NCBI GenBank assembly: GCA_013396655.1
Contig: WBMV01001018.1
Location: forward strand, 3,591,756-3,655,755
Source of the DNA: Campylorhamphus procurvoides
Lineage: Eukaryota > Chordata > Aves > Passeriformes > Dendrocolaptidae
Reading direction: 5' to 3'
DNA length: 64,000 bases
Positions within the stretch are counted from its first letter, which is position 1, and each line of letters opens with the position of its first letter. Position numbers and translations under genes: made by a program. Below, in pieces: positions 1 to 11,900 of the stretch. Below the pieces are notes generated by a model, which did no database searches, was not told the origin of the DNA, and saw only the letters and a program-made list of their open reading frames with translations.

Positions 1-838
1 GAGCTGAACCGAGCCGAGCCGGGCTGAGCCGCCCCCGGGGTGTCCCGGGGCAGGACAGTGTCCCTTGTCCCGTGTCCCCCGCCCCATGTCCCCCCACGGT
101 GTCTCCTGCCCCCTGTCCCCGCACGGTGCCCGGGGCGCGCAGGGGAGCCCGATCCGAGCCCCGCGCTGGGCTGGCTTTGCAGAAGTGGGTGTGCCAGCAG
201 GCGGCTCAACAGGTCCCGACACATTTCTCTGAAAACTCTGCTTTGTGAAAGGCGATTTTTTGCTGCAATCCGCTGGTTTTGAGTGTTTGCAGCGCTCTCC
301 TCCTTTGGGCAGGCTCTCGTAGCTGGCTTTTGACCCGTTTCCTGCGGTGGATTGTTCGCTTTTTTTTTTTTTGACGTTGGGGGAGTTGTCAGATGGAATA
401 ACTATATTTTTTCTCCCCTCCGTGTTAAAAAAGAAACAGAAAAGGCATAGGCAGAGCAGGAGGTAGATAGTTATATCTATATCTGTATCCCCGTCGCGGT
501 GCCACCTTAAGCAGCCCGGCTGTGCCCGTCCCACGCCGGGGGCTCGGCTGGCCGGGGCGATGGGCACAGGGGACCCCCCATGGGCACAGGGGACCCCCCG
601 ATGGCCACAGGGGACCCCCAGCCCCGCACATGGCCGGGCCACAGCAGGGAGAGCCGAAGGGTTTTGTCGCTGAGCCTCCCCCGCCCGGGACCATTTCCCC
701 AAAGCTCGGCGGGGCCACCTTAAAAAGTGTCACACGTGGGGCTTTTTTTGTTGACCGAGCCTTGAGTGTGGCAGAGAGAAACAGCGGCGTGTCCGGGGCT
801 GGGCTCGTGGGTTTGGGATTTAAGGCGACTGCAGACTT
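1..838 (+). promoter_or_regulatory. NR3C1: CpG-rich 5' region with candidate untranslated first exon
   Basis: The first ~840 bases are clearly richer in CpG and G+C than the rest of the window and lie directly upstream of exon 2. NR3C1 is known to use several alternative untranslated first exons inside a CpG island a few kb upstream of exon 2. A near-ideal 5' splice site (actt|gtgagt) ends a candidate exon at 838. Spliced to the exon 2 acceptor at 1726/1727 it gives a non-coding leader, since in-frame stops lie upstream and no in-frame ATG follows them. A T-run (360-372) followed by a CRE-like half-site tgacg (373-377) is present; no convincing TATA box. Transcription start and true exon borders cannot be read from sequence. 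The island probably continues upstream of the window. Confidence 0.55.
560..619 (+). repeat. Three-copy ~20-bp G/C-rich tandem repeat
   Basis: Three near-identical units, each atgg(g/c)cacaggggaccccc, start at 560, 580 and 601 inside the 5' CpG-rich region. Copies 1 and 2 are identical over 20 bases; copy 3 has a g-to-c change and follows one extra base. This is a short minisatellite that may vary in length between individuals. Confidence 0.85.
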
Positions 839-1726
839 GTGAGTGGGGTGGCCGGACCTGGGGCACTGCCCCTCCGCCGGCTGGGGATGGGGATGGGATT
901 GGGCCGTGCACAAACTGTATGGGAAGTTTGCCCAAGAATTTACAGTGGTTCTCCAAATATTTATGCTCCCTGCTGGAAGAAAATGTAGTAGATGCAAACA
1001 GATGAGGACTTGGGAGGTTTGCTTTCGGTGTATTTTGGAGAGTAGCCGTGAGCGGGTAAAAGTGTTGGAGGCTAATAAAAACCCCGCTTTATTTATAACT
1101 AGCTTTTATTTATAAATTAAGGAGGTATCTAAAGAATAGTGCACGGTTCGTATCAAGATTGATGAGTTGCGTTTTAAGCTGAACCCGTGCGAGGGTGGCA
1201 TAGGCTGTTTTGTGGTGGGGAGGTTGTGTGACTTAGAGGATAACAACCCACGGGGCTTCTGTCTGGATCTAGAGCCCCCATACCAGCTGTGAGAGAAGGA
1301 CCCGACTGGGAAAGGTGCTCAAGGTGTAATTAAATACCAGGGAAATTTACCTTGCAAAATAATTAACCAGGTCCTTTAACAATCCTTACACTTCCTTAGT
1401 GCAGGGATGGGTGACAGAGCTGCAGAGTGCGTGCAGAGAGGTGTCATGTGCTGAGCCTGATTTTTGAGTTGTGTGTAGATTTAGCAAAGCTTTTAAATAT
1501 ATACTTCCTCTTGACCACACAGGAAAAAAAATGAAAACCCCTGAAAACAAGCACAGTGTGTTTGAGGGACGTGGCACGTGTCAGCTCATAGCGTAGTCTG
1601 CCCTGCCTTCCATCTCAGAGCAGCTGAACCAGGTTTGCCAGGCGAAAGATTTAGACGTTTTATTTTTAAGCTGTTATTAATGTGTCCTTGCTGTGCTAAC
1701 TTCGACTGCTTCTGATCTTTTTATAG
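839..1726 (+). other. NR3C1: Intron 1 (if first exon ends at 838) up to the exon 2 acceptor
   Basis: Non-coding sequence between the candidate first-exon donor and the exon 2 acceptor. It passes from CpG-rich to AT-rich within about 200 bases. The 3' end has a pyrimidine-rich tract and ttatag at 1721-1726, the acceptor of exon 2. A weak glucocorticoid-response-element-like palindrome is at 1550-1564. I saw no repeat element. If other first exons are used, part of this stretch could be exonic. Confidence 0.5.
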
Positions 1727-2915
1727 TTAATGGTAAAGTAATGGATTCCAAAGAATTGCTTAACCCGTTGGATCAAGACGAAACAAGGAAAAATGCGCTC
1801 ATCAGTACCAAAGGAGGGGTCGTGATGGACTTCCATCCACCCTTCAGGGGTGGAGCCACTGTCCAAACCCCTGTGTCTACATCTCCTCTCCCCACGTCTT
1901 CTCAGTCAGATTCCAGTCAGCAACCTGCTTTGGCTGACTTTTCGAAAGGATTAGGAAACAATGTGCCTCAGCCAGACCTTTCCAAGGCGGTGTCGCTCTC
2001 GATGGGACTGTACATGGGTGAAACAGACACAAAAGTGATGGGAAATGACCTTGGATTTTCGCACCAGGGCCAAATCGGCATCTCTTCTGGGGAAACGGAC
2101 TTCAGGCTCCTGGAGGAAAGTATTGCAAGCTTGAACAAGTCCTCGAGCCTGGCCGAGGACGCGAAGGGAGCTGCGTCTTCTGAGGTGCCACTCGAGCCAG
2201 ATTTCCCAGGCATGGCTGGCCGCAACGTCCCTTTAGAGTCGGGAACTGCAGTCCAAAGCCAGGTTGGCTCGAATGGTGGCAACTTGAAGTTGTTCTCTGA
2301 AGACCAAAGCACCCTGGATATTCTCCAGGATTTAGAACTGCCGCCGGTATCGCCTGGCAAGGAGCCCAATGGGAGCCCGTGGAGGCTGGACCCGTTGCTC
2401 GATGATGGTGGTTTGCTGTCCCCCATATCCGCAGACGATGCCTTTCTCCTGGAAGGAAATCTCGGTGAAGACTGCAAGCCTCCCATTTTATCTGACACTA
2501 AACCTAAAATTAATGACCGTGGTGACCTTTTACCCAGTTCCAAAATGCCAATGCCTCAAGTGAAAACAGAGAAGGAAGACTTCATTGAACTCTGTACTCC
2601 TGGCATCAAGCAGGAAAACATGGGCCCACTTTACTGCCAGGCCAACTTCTCTGGGTCGAACCTGCTGGGTACGAAAGTCTCGGCCATCTCCATACACGGT
2701 GTCAGCACCTCTGGGGGACAGATGTACCACTATGATTTAAATACTGCATCGCTCTCTCAGCAGCAGGATCAAAAACCAATTTTTAATATCATTCCATCTC
2801 TTCCTGCCGGGTCAGAAAATTGGAATAGGTGCCAGGGATCGGGGGACGAGGCGTTGGCTCCTCTGGGAACGCTCAACCTTTCTGGCAGACCTGCTTTCTC
2901 TAATGGCTATTCAAG
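1727..2915 (+). CDS. NR3C1: NR3C1 exon 2: start codon and N-terminal transactivation domain (residues 1-391 plus two bases)
   Basis: The acceptor ttatag ends at 1726. Fourteen bases of 5' UTR precede ATG at 1741 (g at -3, g at +4, a good context). The donor is tcaag|gtaatt at 2915/2916. It encodes the intrinsically disordered N-terminal domain with AF-1. Seen: alternative-start Met29 and Met88/92/100; the AF-1 core around residues 188-238 with DILQDLEL; proline-directed serines Ser204, Ser212 and Ser227 (human 203, 211, 226); SUMO motifs VKTE at Lys275 and IKQE at Lys290; and the conserved GGQMYHYD block near 325-332. There is no polyglutamine tract as in rodents. The start at 1741 is chosen because MDSKE matches the GR N-terminus and the sequence just upstream is a splice acceptor. 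The exon ends with AG, completed as Ser392 by exon 3. Confidence 0.97.
1730..1741 (+). promoter_or_regulatory. NR3C1: Three-codon uORF overlapping the NR3C1 start codon
   Basis: ATG at 1730, then GTA, AAG and TAA at 1739-1741; the A of the stop is also the A of the main ATG (TAATG). The uATG has T at -3 and G at +4, a weak context, so leaky scanning or termination-reinitiation is expected. It lies in exon 2, so any spliced transcript using this acceptor would carry it. Its translational effect is inferred. Confidence 0.6.
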
Positions 2916-5900
2916 GTAATTAGTTTTCTTTGCTATTTATTAAAATGGTACAAGTGTGTTTAGCACAACTCTGTGCATGCTGGTTTGTCGTTTGGGTTTT
3001 TCCCTTTTTTCCCCTCTCTTTCTATTTGGTACATGTGGCTGATCATACTTCTCTGGGGAGTGTTTATTTATTGCTACAGTGCAACAGTTTTAACCAACTC
3101 CTCAACTATTGGTATTAAAGGATGAAGAGAAGAGGGGGGCTGACATGCTTTAAAAAGTAAATAAATAGAAATAAAACTTCCAAGATACAGCCTGAAGGGA
3201 AAATTGAGTATGTGGTAGAAGGATCCATATGCAGGCAGTATGGAAGGAAGTATTTAAGTGTATACAAAAGCTCTTTCATTCCCAAGGGTTGGAAGATCAA
3301 TCACTGTGGGCTTTTTTTCCTTCCTAGTATTACTTAAATGTTATGCACAAAAATAACTTGGTTGCCGGGTAAATTTCTAGAATTACATTTAAGCTGAACT
3401 CGAGTTTTCGCTGTGCTCAGTATCACATTTACCTTACATGGACAAGAAGACTCCGAGTGGGAAATACTCAGTGGCTTGTTCAATAACTGTATTTAAAGAG
3501 ATAAGAGTATTTGCAGTCAGGTTTAAACATACCTGGAATTTAACTCTTGAGTAGAATGGCTGGAGGGTGGCTGAAAGGGGGGGGGTTGGGGAGCAAGATG
3601 AATTAGGGGAGCTGGTTAGTAGTGCCTATGTCAAGTGCCTTTGTAGTTGTATTTTCTACAATTAATCCAGAGGTGCAGATATTCTGGTCAGACACTCCTG
3701 GAGGAGGGAACAGGGCCATGGCAGCTCAGGGGGCAGCTGTGCACGGCTCCATTCTGGTTCCAGTGGGAACACATGATTTTGTTTTCATTATGAATACCCA
3801 GTTACAAGTTTTCCTTAGGATTTCAGGTTGAACTCCTAGTTGTAAGCTTTCAGTAAGAACGCCCAGTTGTATGTGTTCCTCAGCTGTCCTGTGTTTAACA
3901 ACTACTCACATGAGCAGTGTTTGGCCTCCGTGAAGGAAGAGGATTTTGCCTTGGAGTCTGTCAGAAAATGGCTCTACAAGTCCGTATACATAAACCTCGT
4001 ACTTATAGCCTTTTAATGGAGTATCTGGTTTAACTTTCTGGCTTTTATTGCCCTGCTGACAGTCAATCCCTGGGGTGTTCCCTGCCGGTCCCAGTGCTCT
4101 CCCTGCACAGTATTTGCTCTACTTTCCCATGACTGGAATAAGATGTGTGAGGTTTCTTCTTTTTTTCAGGAGGACAACTTCTAGCCTGCTTTCATTCTGA
4201 ATTTCTTTCATAGATTTTGTTTTTTGCCAGCAGTATGTGCTTTTTTGATTTGCAGCGTTTAAAGCAATTTGTAAAGGATCCAGAAAAGAAAATCAGAATT
4301 GGTGGATAGATTCCACCTTGACGTATGAATATTGAACACGCCTCATGATTTATTTTAAGAGAGTAGAAATCCTTTTTGCTCGCCTTTTGCATAATATGTC
4401 CAATTTCATGTTTAGTTTGTTTCATGGTGATTTTCTGGTGGTTTTTTTACTCTGCTGTCGCTGTATCTTTAATGGCAATCATAAACTCTCTATCAAAGCA
4501 AGAAGTATGTCTGCGTTGGGAAGGAGAATTTCAGGGACTGTTTAAGTAAGCAGATCCCCTGGAGATAATGGAAATGTCACTTTTGGGATTAATTCTGTGG
4601 AGTTGCTGCATTGCTTGTGTTTTGCAGAGCTGTGCAGGCAGGGCCCAGCATGCAGAGAAATGTTTGTCTGGCTTTGGGGAATTTTAAACACCCGTGTTCT
4701 ATCCCATGTGTCTGATCCTGGAGGGATGAAGATCCCGCTCAGGTTTCGAACGTGGGCAGAGCTGATCCTGGAGAGAAAGGGCCAGCAGTGGGAGATGTTA
4801 TCAGTGCTGGTGTGGAGCAGTTTTGGGAGGGTGTTTGTGTTGGCTGGGGCAGGAGTGCGGGGATGGCAGGCAGAGCCCGGAGGAGCTCCCGGGACGGCTC
4901 AGGGAATGTCCCGGCAGCACCGGCCCCAGCTGCCTCCACTGCTGCTGGGTGTTATCCATGCTGGCCCTCAAGTGTTGACGTTCTTGCTTCCTGCAAGGTC
5001 GTCTTGTATTTTATTGCTTCCTTTTTACTGTAAGATAATAGATTTTTTTTTTCCTTTATGGAATGTGTAAAGAATTTAGAGGTGGTTTCAAGTTGAGTTT
5101 CGCATAAAAATTCATTATTCTCAGGTTTATGGAAGCCGTTCTTCCTTCCCGAGGACTTTTTATACACTAAAACTGCAAAGTCCAGTTCTAAAAACAGCAT
5201 TGTTTGGGTTTGCTTTATTATTTTTATTCCATAACATTCAGGCAACTACATCTTCTTTTTACAATGTTTGGGATACTAATGAACCCTGGGCTTGATGCAG
5301 GAATTCTCTTTCTTCCTGAACCTTGTCAGAAATATTTGGTCTGAACTGGGTTAGTTTAAGGCAATGTATTGTGGATTTGTTTGTTTTTCTTGCAGAAGAC
5401 TTAACAAAATTGGCATTTGTTTTAGAAACAAAGGAAGGACTCTCTTGCCAGGTTCCCGTGGTCTGTTTTTTTAGGTACTAATTGTGAGAGGTTGAAGCCA
5501 GGATTTTGAGAAGGTTCATGTTCCAATAGGAAATCTTTCTTGATGTTGGTAGAATTATTTGGCTATTAATAACATATTAATTATAGACTGAACATATGGA
5601 AAGAAAAGCTGCGGTTCAGTCCTGGTGTTCAGGTCATATTTAATCTGCCTGTTTAATGGGAAGCCTGGAATGTCTCTTTATATCCACACAGGCTGGAATT
5701 GATGTCATGCCATTTTTGAGTGGTTTTGCTTCTAAGGATAGCACAGCATGCTGGCTTTCATGAGACAAGTGATAATCAGGCCCCAGAAAACTAATCAATT
5801 TCAATGAGCAGCAGGAGGGATTCTGAAGTTAACAAGCTGAATGGAAACTTCAGGAATTGGATTAATGGGAATGAATCGGCAATAATCAATGAATTGCTGT

Positions 5901-8900
5901 CTGTGGAAGAATCAGCCAGTGCTTGTGCCGATGTGCAAATTTTGCTGCTAAAACACTGAGCTGCAGCTCCTCAAGCTCCAAATCTTGAGCGTCAGGGAGA
6001 CTCTGGCCAGTGGGATGGCTTTGTCTGGATTCGCTTTGGGGTCTCTGAGCAGATTGAACAGAGAAGATGGATAGCATAAAAGGGAGGGAAAAAGTAGGCT
6101 AACGGAGACAGTTTGCCTTAGAGTTTCTCTAATGGCAGCAAGACAGCAGCTGGAAGAGGAGTAAATCGTGCTGAAAGCATTTGGTAAATGTTTCGCTGAG
6201 GAACTGGACGGTTTGCTGGGGTCTGTTATTTGCGATTTATTACAGGCAAAATTCTTCAATCTCAAGGAAATGGTTTTAGCAACACATACTCATAGGGCTC
6301 TTGCATGGTATATACATTAAATCCATTGCTCAGCTCCTATTCCTCAGACTTCCTGGAGATGTGGCTTGTTGTGGGGAGAACCAGGACGCGGGGAACCAGC
6401 CCAGCGACGCGGGGTTTGCTCTGTGTTCTTGCTCTGTGTCTACAGCCAAAATTCACAGAAACTGGGCCCCACTGGCAGTGTTACGGCTTCTCTTATTACA
6501 GTTGAAATCATTCCTAGTACTTAAGCTTGTGGGGGATAAGGATCATTAAGGAAGTTTAAGAAAGGGCAAGAGCTGAGAGAAGCCATTAAAAGAGGAGGAG
6601 AGTCTGGAAGGGGGAGAAGTTTTGCTGGTCGGTTGCAGTCCAAAGCCTTGCTTCCAGAAGTTACCTTTCTGCCCTTGTGCTTGAACTGGGATTCTTCTTA
6701 GACTCAGGTGTTGTGCCAGAAGGAAGGGAAAAAAAAGGGATTGTTTGCCAGCAGTGGTAAAGGTCAGTTGTCCGTTTGTCTTCCCGCTTTGTTTCCCTCG
6801 GCTGTTGGCCAAGGCCGGTGGCTTGGCAGGGCTGGATGCAGTGCTTTAAGTGCTGCCTGACTCAGCAGTATGTAATGTATGTGACATCCGGAATTGGGTC
6901 TTTTTTAATAATTTTATTTCAATATAAAACCCAGACATGTTATTTGGAGTGCTCAGGGTTCCAGCAGCCTGTGTTGTGATTTGTAAGCTTTGTGTAATAC
7001 TGTACTTGGGGTTTCAGTCTAGAAGTGCATGGCAAAAAATACAGTTGTTTTGGCAGAAAGGGGTGAATCAGGAATGTGCTGCAGAATGTGCTCTAAGGTG
7101 CTTTGAGAAGGTGGCTGGTTAAAGGAGAGGTCATGCAAGATGTAATCTGCTTTTCCCAATTTTGGCTGATCCTTCCATTGAACTGATGGCTGAGTAGGTT
7201 GTTGTTAGTCCAACCCAGATTATTAAATTGTGCTAATTTATTTCCCTTTATAATCATCTCTGTTTTACAGAGTTGTAGCTTATAAAGCAAGCTGATTTTT
7301 GTCCATTCCATTTTTTTTAATCTATCTTCATGGATGAACCGCTGGTACTCTCCTGCTGCCAGTGAAGGCAGAGCTGTAGTTAAACAAGCCCTACTCACGA
7401 ATCTTCTCAGAAATGTGAAATACAGGTATTACACAACTCCTACATTGTATATTTACCATCATGACTTTATTGGTATATTTACCAATATAACTTTTACACT
7501 GCGAGAGTAATTTGCCTTGAAGAAGCAAATTTCCCACCTTATTGTGAACAAGATGTGCCTATTCTATATGTATATGTACCTGCAAACTGGAATTATTTTT
7601 ACACTTTAAAAGGTTCCCAAGTCCTCCTGTCTTCCTGGGTCCATACCCTTTTATAGCCACTGCTGAATGGGATAGTAACTTTTCTCCTCCTCAAACTCTT
7701 GTTTGTGGAGTATTGGAGGCACAACTCTATTAATTTTTGGGATAGTTGAATCCTGTCTGGGCTTCTGTCCCACTCTGATTTGCTGGTCTAGTATAACGTA
7801 TGTCTTCTGCAAACGTTTCTGATGGCATTAGTCTCGAGGTAAACAACATACCAATAAAATCCTGTTTTCAATCCGAGTTGCGAGCAATGGGAAAACTTTG
7901 CAGTTAAAATTATTGTGGGTTTGTGCTGTTAAAATAAGTGTGAATGTTTCACCTCCGGCGTACAGAAATTAACTTGGAAATGCCTTCGTAAAGTGATCAA
8001 CTTGGAACTGTTCTTAGAAACACAAAATGGATGTGTGTACAACAAGGTAGTTTCTGGGAAGAATATTTCAGTGTGCTGAACACTGTGCACCAAGCTCAGG
8101 AAGCTTGGGTTAATAAGCTCCCTTTAGTTTTCCAGCCTTTGTCTCCCAGACTCTTCAGTATACACAAACTTTAATCTTATTTACTGAAGTATTCATTTGC
8201 GGCACTGTGGCAAGTACAGATTATTGTTCTCATCCCAGTGGTTTTCTGGCTGATTGACTGTAGTGTGATATTGATTGATACCCGTTTATAACACAGCCTT
8301 TGCTTAAATAGCGAAGGCACTCGCAGACCAGGAGATAATCCTGTTCTCAGTGCTGGGTTCTGGAAATACTGGTCAGATGCTGTCAGTGGATGGCCTCATC
8401 CCCCTGGGACAGGAGTGAACCAGTACAGCTGGAATAGATGACACATGCAAAAAAAGAGTAATTTCAGCTCATTGTTTTGGCCCTGACTCTGGAGCAACTC
8501 ATTTTGGGTATCCGTGGGAAAAAATGTAATGCAAAATCTACAGTTTCTTTTCCTGTTTGTGAGGGTGAGACAAATTGTGACCGTGGCATTGCTGGTCACC
8601 TGCAAAGGGATGCCAGCAGAGGGTAATTTGCACAGAGTGTGCTCCATCTATGTGTTGGAGCACTTTGGGTATCACTGACTTAATTAAAAGGAAACTGGAA
8701 GACGCTGGACATGCAGCTCTTGGTGCCTTTGGGCAGGAGAACCTGACATGTGGGTTGTGCCCCATGTGTAACCAGTCCAGCACCTTGGTGGTTACTGGAG
8801 TGGTGAGTAATTGTGCCTCCTGAAGTGTCATGTTGTGTTGGGAAGACAATTTAGCACAATTACTGTGTCTCTCCTAGAGATTTTCCTTCTTACCTCACCT

Positions 8901-11900
8901 TTACTCCAAACATGACGTGCCCATCCCTCCTGCATTCTGACCTGACTCAGCTCACACTAACCTCTGCCATGACGTTTTCAGCTGGAATTCCATCCCTGGC
9001 TCAAGCAAGTCTCCTTGTGCTCGAGCCATGCCCTGTAGTGCTTAAAATAGAACTGTATATACCGTGACAAAAGATTTCCCTTCTGCTGCCTGTGGCCTGC
9101 CTTGCCAGGTGTGTCACCTGGCCGCCTCGGTGTCTCAGAGGTGCATTTGGCAGGAGCAGGGATTTGCAGCTGCAGCTTCCCAAGCCCTTCCTCAGGGAGA
9201 GGTAATGCTGGCAAGCACCTGGAGTTGGGTTTTTGGAATGGAGATGGTGGAGATGACGTTGGGTTTGCGTGTTGCTCCTGTGTGAGACAAGAGTTCAGAT
9301 TCCAGGACACGGTGTTACTTACCCAGGATATCATGTAGAGTTTTATAATAGTGGCGCCTTAAATCAATAATCACCACAATTGTGTGGATTTCTGGAGGAA
9401 ATTGGGCTCTTCAGAAGTCATCTTGACATCTTGTGTGGAGAACATTTCTGTACCAGCCAACTGCCTTCTTAATATAGTCTGTGCCAATTGGTCACCGTGC
9501 AACTTCCATATTCCAGTTGTACCCATGGACATGCTAAATCTTCCTAGAAAATTACAATACTGAGGCACTTTGAAAATTAATATTGAATAAACTGCTCATA
9601 TTTTTTTGGGGGAGACAGCAGTATCATACACAACTTCCTCTTTTTATCAATGATCTCATTTTTTTGAGATTGCAAAGGCAGAACTACTGGTGGGGAAGGA
9701 TTTTTAAAAAAGTGATCACATATTTCTTGAATTCAGTTCACTGCTACTGTAATTTAGCAAAGAAACTGAGTTTCTTATTGGATTATACAGTAAGACATTC
9801 TTCATACTGTTTGTAATATGTTTGTACAGTTACTGTGTTGTCAGAAAACAGCTGGAGATCATCAGATTTCTTCTCCACAGTCACAGAAGATTTAATATGA
9901 AACTTGGGAGCAGCAGGGCACCATTTACTCTTGTGTTGCTTCATTCAGATACTTCTTATATCTGGTTGCTTTTATTTGTGTAGCTAAGTTTAAAGTTAGC
10001 AAGTACTGCTCAGGATGTGAGTTTTAAAAGAGAAATGAGGGCACAAAAGAGTAGTTTGTCTCAAAATACTGCCCAGGAAAATCAAAAACACCCCATAGTG
10101 TCAGGCGCGAGCAAATCATGGAGTATCAGTGAAGTATCTCATTAATTCAAGTAAGCAAATAATGAAAGTGGCTTGTTTTCTGGTGGGTTTGTGTTTGTTT
10201 TGTTTTCTTTTCTTTTTTAGTTTGGTTTTATTTTGGAGGATCACAGTTCTGATGCTTTGATTATTGGTCTCAAGAAAACTGGGAAAGGTGTTGTTGTTGT
10301 CCATATCCAAAAGGATCTGTTATGGTCTGGCTGCATCAGGGACTTTGGTCTTTTCTTATTAGAAACTTGAGGGTGATTTGGGGGGTTTAATGTGTGTTCC
10401 TGTCTCTGAATATTTGAATCCCTGCTTCTCCTGGCAGTAGTCATGGAGAAGAGGGGTTGGAACGTGGATGACCGCTTTGTTCACAAGTGGGCAGCAGCTT
10501 GGCTGCTTCTTGCTGTTGAGAGGGGTGTGAAAACGGGATGTCTGTGGTTAGAAATTCTGTGAAATTTTTAGAAAATGAGGTTTTAGTCTTGGATGAGTAT
10601 CCTCCAGCCATTACACAGCTCCTTTCCAGCTGTGTGGATTGAGTATGATGAGAGAGGACTTCAGTGGCTCTCATCTTTCCCAGCTGGATGTTCAGGAAGG
10701 ACACGGCTGCTTAGGGGATATGTGCACCTGGCCTTGCTTTGGACTTCAGCCCCTTGGGACCTCTCCAAGCTCTGCATGGTGTTTCCGTGCCCTCCCCTGC
10801 TGTCACAATCTGCTTTGAGAGCACCAGTGTGGAATTTTGGGGTCCTCTGTGATTTTTGTTGCTGAGCTCCAGCAGGTTCACTCTGCTGCAAACTGCTCTG
10901 CCCTGAGCCGAGAGCCTGGAATCTCTGACAGAGAAGAGCAGCTGATGTGGTTTATTTTTGTTGTCATGGCTTGGAGAACCTGCTTGCCTGGTGTGATCAT
11001 ATGTAGGGATGTGGTAATAGGGTCTGGTACGACTCCGGGTGGACAGGGAGCTGTGCCAGGATCGTGCTGCCAGAGCACGTCCGATACCACGAGTGCCGAT
11101 GGCCTTGTGGGGGAGCATCACCAGGAGAACAGGAGCCTGTCCGTGGCGGGGAATGGGACAGAGGGTGCCACTGGACTTAGGAGGCTGTGCTGGAGCTGCT
11201 GCTGTACCAAACTCCTTATAATTCGTCCACTGACACCTTTAAGAGAGAACACATGGTTTGGCTGTGGAGGAGTTTGATGTTCCAATGGTGTCTGGAAAGG
11301 GTTGTGGGATCTCTCCCATCACTTAAAAACAAGATGTGTGTATGGATACAGCTATAATGTGTTCAACTCTTAAGCTATAGAAATCATAAAACTGTTTGGT
11401 CAGATGGTGTAAATGCATTACAGTATCTTTTAAACCAACACACCTGTCCACAGGCCCACTGCCCATTGCTGTGTACCTGCCTCTCTTTTCCTCTTCCTTA
11501 GTTTTTTTCCCCTAAGCTTTCTCTTACTTTTCTGAAGTAATAACTTCCAAAAGCCATCAGCAAAGGCCTTGAATAAATCAGTGCTGAAAATGTGATGTGC
11601 AGCATGCACATGTGGGGATTTGTTGTGCAAGAATGCAGTCCAGGCATGTTAACTTTAAAAAAAAAAAAAAANNNNNNNNNNNNNNNNNNNNNNNNNNNNA
11701 AAAAAAGACTTGCAGACTTGATAGTTTCATGTCTGATTTCAGTTTGCATATTGATTTCAGTTTCATGTTACCTGCCTGTTGTTTTCTGTTTTATTTTTTC
11801 TGCGGTTTACTTTAGCCTTTGATTGTTTGTTTTGCCTGTTGAATTTCTGTTAATCCTGTGTTATGTATAAATTGCTCCCAAATGAATTGTGTTGTCCCCA

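Noticed and set aside
425..997. 190-codon open frame on the minus strand in the 5' region
   Set aside because: Low-complexity proline/glycine-rich translation of CpG-rich DNA, no domain, no start context or partner exon evident.
1968..2543. 191-codon antisense open frame across exon 2
   Set aside because: Shadow of the real NR3C1 coding strand; composition follows the complement of the sense codons.
4597..5070. 157-codon plus-strand open frame in intron 2
   Set aside because: No domain or homology recognised, no splice or promoter context; GC-rich chance frame.
9440..9460. AGAACA half-site near 9440 as a full GRE
   Set aside because: The second half does not fit TGTTCT at three-base spacing.
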